From NCBI GenBank assembly GCA_964584755.1, contig CAZPAV010000026.1:1-39048 (forward strand): DNA of 39,048 nt. The letters are read 5' to 3'. The DNA is from CAZPAV01 sp964584755 (lineage in GTDB: Bacteria; Actinomycetota; Acidimicrobiia; Spongiisociales; UBA5794). Position numbers and translations under genes: made by a program. Position 1 is the stretch's first letter. Each line of letters opens with the position of its first letter. The notes beneath the pieces were generated by a model. It had not been told where the DNA came from. It saw only the letters and a program-made list of their open reading frames with translations, and searched no databases. Below, one piece after another: positions 38,925 through 39,048 of this stretch.

Positions 38925-39048
38925 TCACACCGCGGGGGAGGACGCGGCCGGCGGCAGCGGGGTCCTGCCGTCCCGGATCGTCGCCTCGCCGGCGGCGGCG
39001 GCGATCGCCCGACGCCAGGCGTGGCGCTCGGGCCCGGGGGGCTCGTAC
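38925..39048 (-). CDS. C-terminal end of an unidentified protein (5' end outside window)
   Basis: The last 40 codons read open from the window edge to a TGA at 38925-38927. The tail is YEPPGPERHAWRRAIAAAAG in pattern, then a Pro/Ala-rich end. This is too little to name a family. The Y-x-P-x-P-E-x-H opening is faintly like the ends of FGGY carbohydrate kinases, but I do not rely on it. Confidence 0.5.
   Translation of the reverse strand, partial: YEPPGPERHAWRRAIAAAAGEATIRDGRTPLPPAASSPAV

Noticed and set aside
1..39048. CRISPR arrays, insertion sequences, integrase genes or long direct repeats
   Set aside because: None was seen on reading both strands. Repeated GCC/GTC-rich runs reflect codon bias.

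Overview
The window is very GC-rich, almost gapless bacterial chromosome, most likely from a deep-branching actinobacterium (Acidimicrobiia-like is my best guess, not proven). The reasons are a mycoredoxin-type glutaredoxin, ECF sigma/zinc anti-sigma pairing, many TANNNT -10 boxes placed 6-9 bases before start codons (leaderless style), and a gene order that recalls the mycobacterial iscS-mnmA-MetE-like-ligA-gatCAB-serA-FAH-gltX-tRNA region. No mobile element, phage gene, CRISPR array or rRNA was seen, and no gene-free stretch exceeds about 100 bases.

Layout. 1-4861 (+): end of an ECF sigma factor gene, its membrane anti-sigma factor, meaB, an alpha/beta hydrolase, an enoyl-CoA hydratase, and a membrane-anchored hydrolase-fold protein whose nucleophile Ser is replaced by Asp. 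4865-5107 (-): mycoredoxin-like thiol protein. 5192-10820 (+): iscS-type cysteine desulfurase, mnmA, a stand-alone MetE-like zinc-site protein and a DUF123 protein, all overlapping by 4 bases, then ligA. 10839-15069: lysine/diaminopimelate genes dapC, dapD, dapE (+), flanked by two minus-strand membrane-protein genes. 15153-18811 (+): gatC-gatA-gatB and an SRPBCC protein. 18828-19268 (-): DUF983 protein. 19334-21826 (+): a tungstate/molybdate-type ABC transporter. 21875-23458 (+): serA.

23440-29345 (-): a four-gene signalling cluster, in transcription order a stand-alone Rcp1-like receiver, a receiver-GAF-like-histidine kinase, a receiver-PAS-degenerate GGDEF-intact EAL protein, and a six-helix membrane PAS histidine kinase. 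It has three receiver domains and two kinases, no DNA-binding output, and one predicted cyclic-di-GMP phosphodiesterase. 29410-29859 (-): pgpA, divergent from an S9 peptidase gene (29912-31840). Then ilvE and a tight operon of an unknown protein, a hotdog thioesterase, an FAH-family hydrolase and gltX. This leads into tRNA-Gln(CUG) and tRNA-Glu(CUC). 36410-39048 (-): a GMC/cholesterol-oxidase-type flavoenzyme translationally coupled to an upstream SDR, and the last 40 codons of another gene.

How it fits together. GluRS, GatCAB and tRNA-Gln make the indirect route to Gln-tRNA. IscS probably feeds sulfur to MnmA. DapC, DapD and DapE are three consecutive steps of the succinylase branch of lysine synthesis. 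The signalling cluster is the least ordinary part. Other notable points are the two promoter classes (leaderless versus Shine-Dalgarno), long hairpins inside the coding 3' ends at convergent junctions, and a tRNA whose last base lies in the opposite gene's stop codon.
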